Shown here in pieces: positions 44,150 to 53,024 of a stretch of 64,000 nucleotides of DNA (position 1 is the first letter of the stretch; the number at the start of each line of letters is the position of its first letter). The translations under genes were made by a program, and so were the position numbers. Location: positions 30,257 to 94,256 of the forward strand of contig CALLZY010000005.1 of the NCBI GenBank assembly GCA_937858715.1, in the 5' to 3' direction. The notes below the pieces were generated by a model. It did no database searches and was not told the origin of the DNA. It worked only from the letters and a program-made list of their open reading frames with translations. Origin of the DNA: an uncultured Chitinophagaceae bacterium (GTDB lineage Bacteria; Bacteroidota; Bacteroidia; Chitinophagales; Chitinophagaceae).

Positions 44150-45169
44150 ATGAATAATGTTTGTGTTTACTGCGAAATAGAAGAAGGAAAGATACAGGAT
44201 GTGAGTTTTGAATTGCTCACCAAAGGCCGTTCGCTTGCCAACCAGCTGAATGTAAAACTGGAAGCCCTGATAATTGGCGAGAACCTGGCCGGCATGGAAA
44301 AAGAAGTAAGCAAATATGGAGTGGATATTGTCTTCCTGGCTGATGATAAACGGTTGTATCCCTTTACAACTTTACCGCATACAGCCATTGCTGTTGGTTT
44401 GTTTAAAGAAACACAACCGCAGATTGTGCTGATGGGAGCCACTTCTATAGGTAGGGATTTGGGACCCCGCATTTCATCTTCACTTACCAGCGGATTGACA
44501 GCAGACTGTACTGACCTGCAGATTGGTGAATACGAAGACAAAAAAGCAGGAAAGAAATATGAGAACCTGTTATACCAGATTCGTCCGGCATTTGGCGGAA
44601 ATATCGTTGCCACCATTGTAAACCCGGATAACCGTCCGCAGATGGCCACAGTGCGGGAAGGTGTAATGAAGAAGGAAGTGCTTACTGAATCGCACAAAGC
44701 TGAGGTGGTGAATATTGATGTAAACAAATACCTGAACGATGCTGACTTTGCCGTAAAGATTATCGAAAGGCAGATAGAACAATCGAAGGTGAACCTTAAA
44801 GGTTCTTCCATTATTATCGCCGGTGGCTATGGTGTGGGTTCTAAAGAAAACTTCAACCTGCTTTATGATCTGGCCCATGCCATTGGTGCAGAAGTGGGAG
44901 CTTCGAGAGCAGCAGTAGATGCTGGTTTTGCAGATAAGGAAAGGCAAATAGGTCAAACTGGTATTACAGTAAGGCCTAAGCTGTACATCGCCTGTGGTAT
45001 TTCGGGTCAGATACAACATATAGCTGGCATGCAGGAATCGGCGATGGTTATTTCCATTAATAACGACCCCAATGCGCCTATTAACAAGTTGGCCGATTAT
45101 GTGATACAGGGCAACCTGGAGAATATTATTCCAAAAATGATTAAATATTACAGGAAGAATATAAAATAG
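44150..45169 (+). CDS. etfA: Electron transfer flavoprotein subunit alpha
   Basis: A 339-residue FAD-binding subunit from MNNVCVYCEIEEGKIQDVSF. FAD-binding signatures are ATSIGRDLGPRISSSL in the first half and IIAGGYGVGSKENFNLL, GASRAAVDAGF, QIGQTGITVRPKLYIACGISG in the C-terminal domain. It begins 38 bases after etfB. The upstream frame extension would overlap etfB and is unlikely. Confidence 0.97.
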   Translation: MNNVCVYCEIEEGKIQDVSFELLTKGRSLANQLNVKLEALIIGENLAGMEKEVSKYGVDIVFLADDKRLYPFTTLPHTAIAVGLFKETQPQIVLMGATSIGRDLGPRISSSLTSGLTADCTDLQIGEYEDKKAGKKYENLLYQIRPAFGGNIVATIVNPDNRPQMATVREGVMKKEVLTESHKAEVVNIDVNKYLNDADFAVKIIERQIEQSKVNLKGSSIIIAGGYGVGSKENFNLLYDLAHAIGAEVGASRAAVDAGFADKERQIGQTGITVRPKLYIACGISGQIQHIAGMQESAMVISINNDPNAPINKLADYVIQGNLENIIPKMIKYYRKNIK

Positions 45170-45227
45170 CTCCGGATTTCAATCCGGAGAGAGAAAAAGA
45201 AAGAACTAAATTTTTAAAATAATCCAC

Positions 45228-46928
45228 ATGGGTAATTTTTATCTGGATACCGCCGAACTGAAATTTCATCTTACACATCCGCTGATGCAGAAGATTGTAG
45301 GACTGAAAGAAAGAAATTATACAGAGCATGAAAAGTTTGATTATGCGCCTGTTGATTTTGAAGATGCAATGGACAGCTATGACCAGGTGTTAGAAATTGT
45401 TGGCGACATCTGTGCCAATACTGTTGCGCCCAATGCCGAAGGCGTGGATGCGGAAGGTCCGAAACTGATAGACGGGCATGTGCAATATGCAGCCGGAACA
45501 CAGAAAAACCTGGATGCTATTGTTAAGGCCGGGCTGATGGGTATTACACTTCCCAGGAAATATAATGGCTTAAACTTCCCGATTGTGCCATACATTATGG
45601 CGGCAGATATGGTGTCACGGGCAGATGCAGGTTTTGTAAATATCTGGGGTTTGCAGGATTGTGCTGAAACTATACATGAGTTTGCCGATGAAGACCAACA
45701 GGCCAGATTTTTACCAAGAATATCAGCCGGGGAAACCGCTGCGATGGATTTAACTGAGCCAGATGCAGGAAGTGACTTGCAGGCCGTGCAACTGAAAGCT
45801 ACTTTAGTGGATGGTAAGTGGTTTCTGAATGGTGTTAAGCGTTTTATCACCAATGGCGATGGGCACATCTCGCTGGTATTGGCCAGGTCGGAAGAAGGTA
45901 CATCGGATGGCCGCGGCTTATCCATGTTTATTTACGACCGCAACAGCAACGCTGTAACAGTAAGAAGGATTGAACATAAGCTGGGCATTATCGGTTCGCC
46001 AACCTGCGAACTGGTATTTAAAAATGCACCAGCTGAATTGGTTGGTCAAAGAAAATTCGGCCTGATAAAATATGTTATGGCCCTGATGAATGGTGCCAGG
46101 CTGGGTATAGCTGCACAATCAGTAGGCGTGGCCGATGCCGCCTACCGTGAAGCGGTGGCTTATGCAAAAGAAAGGGTACAGTTTGGCAGTTCCATCAGTA
46201 AGTTTCCGGCGGTGTATGAAATGATTTCAAAGATGAAAGCAAAAGTGGATGCTATCCGCACTTTACTATATGAAACAGCCCGTTTCGTGGATGTGTATAA
46301 GGCCTATGAGCATATTGCAAAAGAAAGGACACTGACTCCTGAAGAAAGGAATGAAATGAAAGCCTACCAGAAGCTGGCTGATATTTTTACGCCGATGTCT
46401 AAAGGACTTTCTTCTGAAATATGTAACCAGGTTGCTTATGACTCATTACAGATACACGGTGGATCAGGCTTTATGAAAGATTATCCTATTGAGAGAATTT
46501 ACCGTGATGCCCGTATTACGAGCATTTATGAAGGCACTACACAGTTGCAGGTGGTGGCTGCTGTTCGTGGTGTAACCACCGGCGGTTATCTTGCACAGAT
46601 GAGGGCCTATGAACAGATAGAAATAAAACCGGAACTGCTTGGTTACCGCAACTATATTGTTGAGATGGCCAACGATTATGAAGAGGCCGTAAAGAAAGTA
46701 ACAGAAGTAAATAATAATGAGTACACCGATTTCCATGCCCGCCGCTTAGTGGAAATGGCAGGTAACATTATTATGGCGCATCTGCTGGTACTGGATGCCA
46801 ACCGGGAGCACAGCTACTGGAAATCGCTGGATATTTTCTTGAAGATTGCACAGGGTGAAAACAAGGGCAAGCTGGAGTTTATTAATATTACCAATCCGGC
46901 TGACCTTGGTAAGTACAAGATAGATTAA
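45228..46928 (+). CDS. Acyl-CoA dehydrogenase
   Basis: A 566-residue FAD enzyme of fatty-acid beta-oxidation. The N-terminal extension of about 60 residues is seen in some Bacteroidota ACADs. Signatures are MDLTEPDAGSDLQAV, RVQFGSSISKFPAVYEM and the C-terminal YRDARITSIYEGTTQLQ, whose Glu is the usual catalytic base. It begins 58 bases after etfA and is the probable donor to the ETF encoded upstream. Chain length preference is unknown. Confidence 0.94.
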   Translation: MGNFYLDTAELKFHLTHPLMQKIVGLKERNYTEHEKFDYAPVDFEDAMDSYDQVLEIVGDICANTVAPNAEGVDAEGPKLIDGHVQYAAGTQKNLDAIVKAGLMGITLPRKYNGLNFPIVPYIMAADMVSRADAGFVNIWGLQDCAETIHEFADEDQQARFLPRISAGETAAMDLTEPDAGSDLQAVQLKATLVDGKWFLNGVKRFITNGDGHISLVLARSEEGTSDGRGLSMFIYDRNSNAVTVRRIEHKLGIIGSPTCELVFKNAPAELVGQRKFGLIKYVMALMNGARLGIAAQSVGVADAAYREAVAYAKERVQFGSSISKFPAVYEMISKMKAKVDAIRTLLYETARFVDVYKAYEHIAKERTLTPEERNEMKAYQKLADIFTPMSKGLSSEICNQVAYDSLQIHGGSGFMKDYPIERIYRDARITSIYEGTTQLQVVAAVRGVTTGGYLAQMRAYEQIEIKPELLGYRNYIVEMANDYEEAVKKVTEVNNNEYTDFHARRLVEMAGNIIMAHLLVLDANREHSYWKSLDIFLKIAQGENKGKLEFINITNPADLGKYKID

Positions 46929-46956
46929 CCGAAACGACTGCTTCGCTATATGAAAC

Positions 46957-46987
46957 GAAAAAAGCTGCTCAAAAGGCAGCTTTTTTC
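46957..46987. terminator. Bidirectional terminator
   Basis: AAAAAAGCTGC / GCAGCTTTTTT with loop TCAAAAG serves the acyl-CoA dehydrogenase gene on + and the DUF2795 gene on -. Confidence 0.88.
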
Positions 46988-47008
46988 ATTCTGAAAATTT
47001 TAAAAGGG

Positions 47009-47230
47009 TTAATACTCGTCTTCGTTAAAGAGGAAGTCGTCTTGTGTGGGATAGTCGGGCCAGATGTCTTCGATGGTTTCGTACACATCGCCTTCATCTT
47101 CCAGTTCCTGCAGGTTTTCCACAACTTCGATAGGTGCTCCGCTACGGATAGCGAAGTCAATCAATTCGTCCTTAGTGGCGGGCCATGGCGCATCTTCAAG
47201 GTACGAGGCTAATTCAAGTGTCCAGAACAT
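47009..47230 (-). CDS. DUF2795 family small acidic protein
   Basis: A 73-residue protein. ELASYLEDAPWPATKDELID with GAPIEVVENLQELEDEGDVY matches the DUF2795 fold, a helix-turn-helix-like small domain common in Bacteroidota. It is strongly acidic, with no signal peptide. Function unknown; it stands alone with a shared terminator downstream. Confidence 0.85.
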   Translation of the reverse strand: MFWTLELASYLEDAPWPATKDELIDFAIRSGAPIEVVENLQELEDEGDVYETIEDIWPDYPTQDDFLFNEDEY

Positions 47231-47446
47231 CTTCTAATCGTTTAGTTGATTAATCAAACTTACTTTCGTCTGGAGGGTATCCTCCAAAATTTCCGCAAAT
47301 GTAGCTGTATTAAGGAATTTTCCAAATCCTAAGTTGTCAGACCGTTTTGGAAGAATTTCTTAAAAAAAGCCCTGGTTTTTAATTGTCTTTTTGCCACAGG
47401 ACGGTATTTACAGATATTTGGACACGGAAAACGACAATTCATAACA

Positions 47447-48130
47447 ATGCTGACCGGAAAAAACATATACAAACGCTACGGAACAGTGGAAGTGCTGCGG
47501 GGAGTGGAACTTGAAATCAGAAAAGGAGAAGTGGTTTCTATTGTGGGGCCATCCGGCTCGGGCAAAAGCACTTTGCTGCATATTCTTGGCACATTAGACA
47601 AAGCGGATAACGGAACAGTAATGATGAATGGGACAACCATCAGTTCACTTACCGGAAATAAACTGGCAGCTTTCAGAAATAAACATATTGGTTTTGTTTT
47701 CCAGTTTCATCATTTGCTGCCCGAGTTTACTGCATTGGAAAATGTGTGTATTCCCGGATGGCTGGCGGGCAGAAAGAAGACAGAAGTAAGGACTGAAGCA
47801 GAACGGTTGCTGAATATGCTGGGCCTGTCAGAAAGAATGGAAAACAAACCCAATCAGCTTTCCGGTGGTGAGCAGCAACGGGTGGCTGTGGCAAGGGCGT
47901 TAATCAATAAGCCTGATATTATTTTTGCCGATGAACCTACCGGCAACCTTGATACGGCAAATGCCAAAGAACTGCATAAACTTTTTTTTGATCTGCGGGA
48001 CCAGTTCAATCAAACTTTTCTCATTGTTACCCACAACGAAGAACTGGCACAACTCAGCGACAAGGTGCTGAATATGAAAGATGGGAAGATTGAGGGTGAG
48101 GAATGGGGAAAGGTGAATGGGGAAAGGTGA
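47447..48130 (+). CDS. lolD: ABC transporter ATP-binding protein, LolD-like
   Basis: A 227-residue ATPase. Walker [13 protein letters not shown]-loop, signature [15 protein letters not shown], Walker [13 protein letters not shown] and the H-loop ([10 protein letters not shown]) are all present. LolD drives release of lipoproteins from the inner membrane with LolCE; no permease gene is in the neighbourhood, so the partner is encoded elsewhere. The [16 protein letters not shown] stretch is typical of the LolD/MacB group. Confidence 0.85.
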   Translation: MLTGKNIYKRYGTVEVLRGVELEIRKGEVVSIVGPSGSGKSTLLHILGTLDKADNGTVMMNGTTISSLTGNKLAAFRNKHIGFVFQFHHLLPEFTALENVCIPGWLAGRKKTEVRTEAERLLNMLGLSERMENKPNQLSGGEQQRVAVARALINKPDIIFADEPTGNLDTANAKELHKLFFDLRDQFNQTFLIVTHNEELAQLSDKVLNMKDGKIEGEEWGKVNGER

Positions 48131-48194
48131 AAGGTTTAATGTTGAAAGTTCAGGTTCGCTATCGTACCTCGTACATCACACTTCGTACTTCGGT

Positions 48195-48752
48195 TTATCT
48201 CGGTTTCCAGGGAATTTCTTCTGCTCCCAATTTATAAGCTGCATACCTGCTTAGCACAAATAAATAATCGCTAAGGCGGTTGAGGTATTGAATGACGATT
48301 GTTTCTACAGGGCTTCCAACTTCCTTCAGCCGGACAGTATTTCGTTCAGCCCTTCTGCAAACACAGCGGGCAATATGCAGGTGCGAAACCGCAGGGTGCC
48401 CGCCTGGCAGGATAAAGTTTTTCATTTCGGGCAGTACCTCATTCATTCTGTCTATTTCCTTTTCGAGCAGTTCAACATCCTGTTCTTTTAAATCAGGTAT
48501 CTGCATTTTAGGTTCTTTTTCAGGGTCGCAGGCAAGCGAGGAGCCAATGGTGAAAAGCCTGTCCTGAATTTCTTTCAATGTTTGCTGGCTGGTAGTATCA
48601 TCAAAAATATCACGGCAAAGACCGGTATAAGAGTTCAGTTCATCAACAGTGCCGTATGCTTCAATGCGCAAATGCGATTTGGAAACCTTGGTGCCGCCGA
48701 TGAGTGAAGTAGTGCCTTTGTCGCCGGTTTTTGTATATATCTTAAATGCCAT
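48195..48752 (-). CDS. ATP:cob(I)alamin adenosyltransferase, PduO type
   Basis: A 185-residue enzyme that makes adenosylcobalamin. The N-terminus KIYTKTGDKGTTSLIGGTKV with DELNSYTGLC is the PduO-type ATP-binding motif; HIARCVCRRAERNTV carries the conserved Arg and Glu. It probably supplies a B12-dependent enzyme such as methylmalonyl-CoA mutase. It runs opposite to the lolD gene on its left and in the same direction as the ABC ATPase gene on its right, with no obvious functional link to either. Confidence 0.93.
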   Translation of the reverse strand: MAFKIYTKTGDKGTTSLIGGTKVSKSHLRIEAYGTVDELNSYTGLCRDIFDDTTSQQTLKEIQDRLFTIGSSLACDPEKEPKMQIPDLKEQDVELLEKEIDRMNEVLPEMKNFILPGGHPAVSHLHIARCVCRRAERNTVRLKEVGSPVETIVIQYLNRLSDYLFVLSRYAAYKLGAEEIPWKPR

Positions 48753-48817
48753 GATGAATGATGATTGGTTGATAACAATTGCTGCCAGAAAAAGTTGTGA
48801 GTGGCAGCCGGTTATTT

Positions 48818-49528
48818 TTAATGATGAACGTATTTGCCGGTATGTTCATTTTTCTTATCAGTTTCGATAAGGCCATCTCTCAGTCTGACAATCCGGTGGG
48901 CATGGTTGGCAATATCTTCTTCGTGGGTTACCAGCACAATGGTATTTCCGTTTTCATGGATTTTATTGAAAATCTCCATGATTTCGTAAGAGGTCTTTGT
49001 ATCAAGATTACCGGTTGGTTCATCTGCCAGTATCAGTGAAGGATTGTTGACCAATGCCCTGGCAATTGCCACCCGCTGGCATTGTCCGCCGCTCATTTCA
49101 TTGGGCTTGTGATGGCTTCGGTCGGTAAGGTTTACCATTTCCAGCACTTCTTTTGCTTTCTCTGTTCGTTGCTTTCTGCCCATGCCTGCATACACCAGCG
49201 GCAAGGCCACATTCTCCAAAGCCGTAAGCCTTGGCAGCAGGTTAAATTGCTGGAATACGAAGCCGATTTCTTTATTTCTCACCTCGGCAAGGTCATTATC
49301 CCTCATTTTGCTTACATCATTATTGTTGAGCACATAAGTGCCGGCAGTGGGTGTATCAAGGCAACCGAGAATATTCATCAGGGTGCTTTTGCCCGAGCCT
49401 GACGGCCCCATCAGAGCTACGTATTCGTTCTTAATAATGTCAAGAGAAATGCCCATCAGCACCGGCAGTTCCTGTCTGCCCATAAAGTAGCTTTTGCGGA
49501 TGTCGTCAAGATGGATAATTGAGTTCAT
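48818..49528 (-). CDS. ABC transporter ATP-binding protein, MacB/LolD-like
   Basis: A 236-residue ATPase with Walker [19 protein letters not shown], signature [15 protein letters not shown], Walker [13 protein letters not shown] and switch His in LVTHEED. The [21 protein letters not shown] region is characteristic of MacB-type ATPases that pair with a FtsX-like permease. No permease lies next to it. It is a second, distinct ATPase of the same superfamily as that at 47447-48130. Confidence 0.88.
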   Translation of the reverse strand: MNSIIHLDDIRKSYFMGRQELPVLMGISLDIIKNEYVALMGPSGSGKSTLMNILGCLDTPTAGTYVLNNNDVSKMRDNDLAEVRNKEIGFVFQQFNLLPRLTALENVALPLVYAGMGRKQRTEKAKEVLEMVNLTDRSHHKPNEMSGGQCQRVAIARALVNNPSLILADEPTGNLDTKTSYEIMEIFNKIHENGNTIVLVTHEEDIANHAHRIVRLRDGLIETDKKNEHTGKYVHH

Positions 49529-49606
49529 ACTATAAATTCCAATTACAAAATTCCAAATTCCAGTTTTTGAGTCCTTCAGTTTGAAACTGTTGGGATTTGG
49601 AATTTG
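49529..49606. repeat. Intergenic ATTCCAAATTCCA hairpin repeat
   Basis: AAATTCCAAATTCCA and GGGATTTGGAATTT are arms of a fold-back element. Relatives occur at 19730-19800 and 51020-51112. Confidence 0.7.
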
Positions 49607-49903
49607 TCAATTTGGTTTTTTTATGGCTTTGGGTACTTTAAAAAACTGACCGTCATGCAGCGGGGCATTTTGCAGCGCTTCTTCACGGCTGATGGAGCCT
49701 TTTATTTCATCTGCACGGAGTACATTCACCTCATCACTCATAAACAGTTGCGGCTCCACACCATCAAGGTTCAGTTCATTCAGTTTTTCAACAAAACCAA
49801 TCATGCGCTGCAAATCATGTTTAATCTCGCCTTTCTCTTCTTCGTTGAAATGCAGGCGGGAAAGATGTGCCAGTTTATCCACTAATTGGTCGTTTACTTC
49901 CAT
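49607..49903 (-). CDS. gatC: Asp-tRNA(Asn)/Glu-tRNA(Gln) amidotransferase subunit C
   Basis: A 98-residue protein from MEVNDQLVDKLAHLSRLHFN. LAHLSRLxF, QRMIGFVEKLNEL and the C-terminal LRADEI / NAPLHDGQFFKVPKAI are the family pattern. The ATG at 49901-49903 is chosen; a start 58 codons upstream overlaps trpS and is not credible. It works with GatA, encoded 19 kb away. Confidence 0.93.
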   Translation of the reverse strand: MEVNDQLVDKLAHLSRLHFNEEEKGEIKHDLQRMIGFVEKLNELNLDGVEPQLFMSDEVNVLRADEIKGSISREEALQNAPLHDGQFFKVPKAIKKPN

Positions 49904-50012
49904 AAGGCGAAGATAGTTTATCCTTTTTGGTTTTCGGGAATGGTTTGATGGGTGGCAATGCAGTGTAATATGGGGGTTAAACCGCAAACTTCTTTTATCT
50001 TCGCCGCCTGAT

Positions 50013-51017
50013 ATGGAAAAGAAGAAAGAAATTGTAATGAGTGGTATCAGACCCACCGGTTTTTTGCACTTGGGCAATTATTTTGGCGCAGTAAGAAATT
50101 ATGTGAGAATGCAGGAAGATTTTGAATGCTATTTTATGGTGGCCGACCTGCATTCGCTTACCACACACCCCGATACAAAAGAACTGAAAGGTAATGTACA
50201 GCGGGTGCTGGCCGAAAATATTGCCTGCGGTCTTGACCCTGATAAGGTTGCCCTTTACTGCCAGAGTCATGTGTATGAAACCTCTGAGCTGTACCTCTAC
50301 CTGAATATGCTGGCTTACAAAGGTGAGTTGGAAAAAACCACCACTTTTAAAGATAAGGTGCGGCTGAACCCGGATAATGTTAATGCCGGATTGCTTACTT
50401 ATCCTGTTTTGCAGGCAGCAGATATCATCCTGCACCGGGCTAAGTATGTGCCGGTGGGCAAAGACCAGGAGCAACACTTAGAGATGGCCCGCAATTTTGC
50501 CAACAGGTTTAACCATCGCTATGGCGATGTTTTTCCTGAGCCACATGCTTTCAATTATGGTGACGAGCTGGTAAAAGTGCCCAGTCTTGATGGTGCCGGG
50601 AAGATGAGTAAAAGCGAAAATCAATATGCTACTCTGTATCTTTCAGATAGCGACGAACTGATACGCAAAAAAGTGATGAAGGCCAAGACTGATAGTGGCC
50701 CTACCGAACCGAACTCTCCTAAACCGGATTATATAGAGAACATTTTTCTGCTGATGAATCTGGTAAGCAGTGCTGATGTTGTACAAAAATTTGAAGCAGA
50801 CTTCAATAATTGTACAATTCGCTATGGCGATATGAAAAAGCAACTGGCAGAGGATATGGTGAAGTTTATCACCCCAATCCGGGAAAAAGCAGAAAGCATA
50901 AGGAACGATGAAAAATACCTGAGAGAAGTGATGGAAAAGGGTGCCGAAAAAGCCAGAAGAAGTGCCGCTGCCACTATGGAACTGGTGAGAGAAGCAATCG
51001 GGCTAAACTATTTTTAA
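50013..51017 (+). CDS. trpS: Tryptophanyl-tRNA synthetase
   Basis: A 334-residue class I synthetase. The HIGH-equivalent is in SGIRPTGFLHLGNYFGAVRN, YPVLQAADIILHRAKYVPVGKDQEQH binds Trp, and the KMSKS loop is GAGKMSKSENQYA. Length is normal for the bacterial enzyme. It is divergent from gatC with 109 bases between the starts. Confidence 0.98.
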   Translation: MEKKKEIVMSGIRPTGFLHLGNYFGAVRNYVRMQEDFECYFMVADLHSLTTHPDTKELKGNVQRVLAENIACGLDPDKVALYCQSHVYETSELYLYLNMLAYKGELEKTTTFKDKVRLNPDNVNAGLLTYPVLQAADIILHRAKYVPVGKDQEQHLEMARNFANRFNHRYGDVFPEPHAFNYGDELVKVPSLDGAGKMSKSENQYATLYLSDSDELIRKKVMKAKTDSGPTEPNSPKPDYIENIFLLMNLVSSADVVQKFEADFNNCTIRYGDMKKQLAEDMVKFITPIREKAESIRNDEKYLREVMEKGAEKARRSAAATMELVREAIGLNYF

Positions 51018-51113
51018 TAAATCCCAAAATTTCAAATTCCGAATACCAAAAAAGGTTTACTTTGAGCCGCCCGATTGAGGGATCATGATTTTTTTATTTG
51101 GAATTTCACCATC

Positions 51114-51752
51114 ATGGCAAAGTCAAAATCAAAACCAAAACATATTGCAGTGGCCGGAAATATTGGTGCCGGCAAAACTACCCTAACCGAAATGCTGAGC
51201 AAGCATTACAAGTGGATTCCCAACTTTGAAGATGTGGACCACAATCCCTACCTCAACGATTTTTACGAGGACATGAACCGGTGGAGTTTTAACCTGCAGA
51301 TTTACTTTCTAAACAGCCGCTTACAGCAGTTGGTGGAAATACAGAAAGGAACCGAAACGGTAATACAGGACCGCACAATCTATGAAGATGCTAACATCTT
51401 TGCGCCAAACCTGCACGAAATGGGGCTGATGACCAAAAGGGATTTTGATAACTACTACCAGTTCTTCCAGACATTGAAAACACTGGTGCAGCCGCCCGAC
51501 TTGCTTATATATCTGAATGCTTCTGTGCCTACGTTGGTGGGGCAGATACAAAAGAGGGGAAGGGAATATGAAGAAAACATCCGCCTTGACTATCTGAAGA
51601 AACTCAACGAATACTACAACAAGTGGATAAGCGAATACAAAGAAGGCAAGCTGCTTGTAATTGATGTGGATAAGAACAAGTTTGCCGAAAGGGATGAAGA
51701 CTTTGGTGAAATAATCCGTAAGGTGGATGCGGAGTTGTATGGGCTGTTCTGA
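51114..51752 (+). CDS. Deoxynucleoside kinase (dGK/dCK family)
   Basis: A 212-residue kinase of the salvage pathway. P-loop GNIGAGKTTL; the DRTIYED segment corresponds to the family DRS/DRT motif; lid RGREYEENI. The ATG at 51114 gives MAKSKSKPKHIAVAG. It phosphorylates purine or pyrimidine deoxynucleosides; which one cannot be told by eye. Confidence 0.92.
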   Translation: MAKSKSKPKHIAVAGNIGAGKTTLTEMLSKHYKWIPNFEDVDHNPYLNDFYEDMNRWSFNLQIYFLNSRLQQLVEIQKGTETVIQDRTIYEDANIFAPNLHEMGLMTKRDFDNYYQFFQTLKTLVQPPDLLIYLNASVPTLVGQIQKRGREYEENIRLDYLKKLNEYYNKWISEYKEGKLLVIDVDKNKFAERDEDFGEIIRKVDAELYGLF

Positions 51753-51798
51753 TAATCTTGTTGTGGAAATAATTTGTCGAAGCATCTTATAAATACTT

Positions 51799-52281
51799 AT
51801 GAGATGCTTTTTTGTTTTTGTGACTTCTCTGATGGCGGTATTTGCAAGTTGCCAGCAAATCAGGCAAAACGACTCTTCGGAGAAAAAAGGGGAGGAAAAC
51901 AACAGCGAAGCCTTATACAGTTGCATATTTTTGGTTGAGCCGTCAGCACATCCGGATTTTGCCACATGGAGTAAGTATTTACAAGATAATATCGAATTAG
52001 ATTCGGCCGAAGTGTCAAAAATTCCTGCTGGTAAATACACAGTGATTATTCAGTTTGCTGTGGAGGCAGATGGTCGGCTTACTGAATTAAAATTGGTGAA
52101 GAAACCAGGTTTTGGCTTGGGAGAGAAAGTTCTTAAGGTATTCGATAACTATAGAGGCCGGTGGGCACCCGCCGAGCAATCTGGCAAACCCGTAAAGTCA
52201 TACAGAAAACAACCAATTACGTTTATTATAGAAGAGGAAGCTGAATGTGAATCAGCTATTTTACTCCCGGAATGGGTATAA
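51799..52281 (+). CDS. Lipoprotein with TonB C-terminal-like domain
   Basis: A 160-residue lipoprotein. The signal MRCFFVFVTSLMAVFASC ends in a lipobox Cys, followed by an acidic linker. The C-terminal half matches the TonB-C fold (VIIQFAVEADGRLTELKLV, RWAPAEQSGKPVKSYRKQPI). It lacks the inner-membrane anchor of true TonB, so it is not an energy transducer by itself. Function unknown. Located 46 bases after the deoxynucleoside kinase. Confidence 0.8.
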   Translation: MRCFFVFVTSLMAVFASCQQIRQNDSSEKKGEENNSEALYSCIFLVEPSAHPDFATWSKYLQDNIELDSAEVSKIPAGKYTVIIQFAVEADGRLTELKLVKKPGFGLGEKVLKVFDNYRGRWAPAEQSGKPVKSYRKQPITFIIEEEAECESAILLPEWV

Positions 52282-52308
52282 TGATTTCAGGATTTACCAG
52301 TATTTCAA

Positions 52309-52842
52309 TTAATAGCTATCCCAATCTTCATACTCCTTCAGCAAACCGGCAATCTTCTTTAGCCATTCGGCTTGCTTTTCCTTGTTGATGCTGTGGCGGG
52401 TTTCACGGTCGTAGTCATCCTGCATGTTGGTTTTCTCCTGGGTAATTGTTTTGTAGATCTTATCTAAATCTCTCTGGTAGGTTCTTTTGTTGAAAACATA
52501 TTCGCTCATCTGCTTATGCAGTTTTCTGGCAAAAACCTCCGCAAGGTCAAAATGTCCCTGTTCGTGGCTGAGAATGTAATCCGTTTTATGCAGTACCCAG
52601 GAACGGGTTTTTGAGAAACGGGATTTTATTTTATAGCTAAATCTGTCGCTGCTGATATTGTATTCAATACTTAAAGAAGTAGTGGTAGAAGCAGCAGCAT
52701 CACTGTTGGGGTCCGGGCTTGCCTTATAATCTGCCCAGCTAAGTTTGCGGCTGGCATTCCATCTCAGGTATTCCTCAATATCATCCTGGGAAAATGCTAT
52801 TGCAGGGATAAATACCATTAAAAAAACACAGATACTTTTCAT
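52309..52842 (-). CDS. DUF922-type secreted protein with zinc-protease-like HExxH
   Basis: A 177-residue protein from MKSICVFLMVFIPAIAFSQ (signal peptide). LSWADYKASPDP near the start, then YILSHEQGHFDLAEVFARKL, in which HEQGH is a zinc-binding HExxH. This is the pattern of the DUF922 family, thought to be metal-dependent peptidases. A helical C-terminus rich in charged residues follows. The upstream ATG 9 codons earlier is less likely. Activity not shown. Confidence 0.82.
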   Translation of the reverse strand: MKSICVFLMVFIPAIAFSQDDIEEYLRWNASRKLSWADYKASPDPNSDAAASTTTSLSIEYNISSDRFSYKIKSRFSKTRSWVLHKTDYILSHEQGHFDLAEVFARKLHKQMSEYVFNKRTYQRDLDKIYKTITQEKTNMQDDYDRETRHSINKEKQAEWLKKIAGLLKEYEDWDSY

Positions 52843-53024
52843 TGTTGTTCTAACGGTTTTGTGGGCCAAAAATTATTCCTGCTGTTTGTCATAAAAGTTA
52901 AAAACTGTACAAAACTGTTTCCCCGTATTCCGCTTATAAAGTTTTGCAGGGCGGCTAATCATTTTTACCTTTATCCGGTTATCTTTAACACATAAACACA
53001 TATTCTTAATCATAAACCAGCTAT

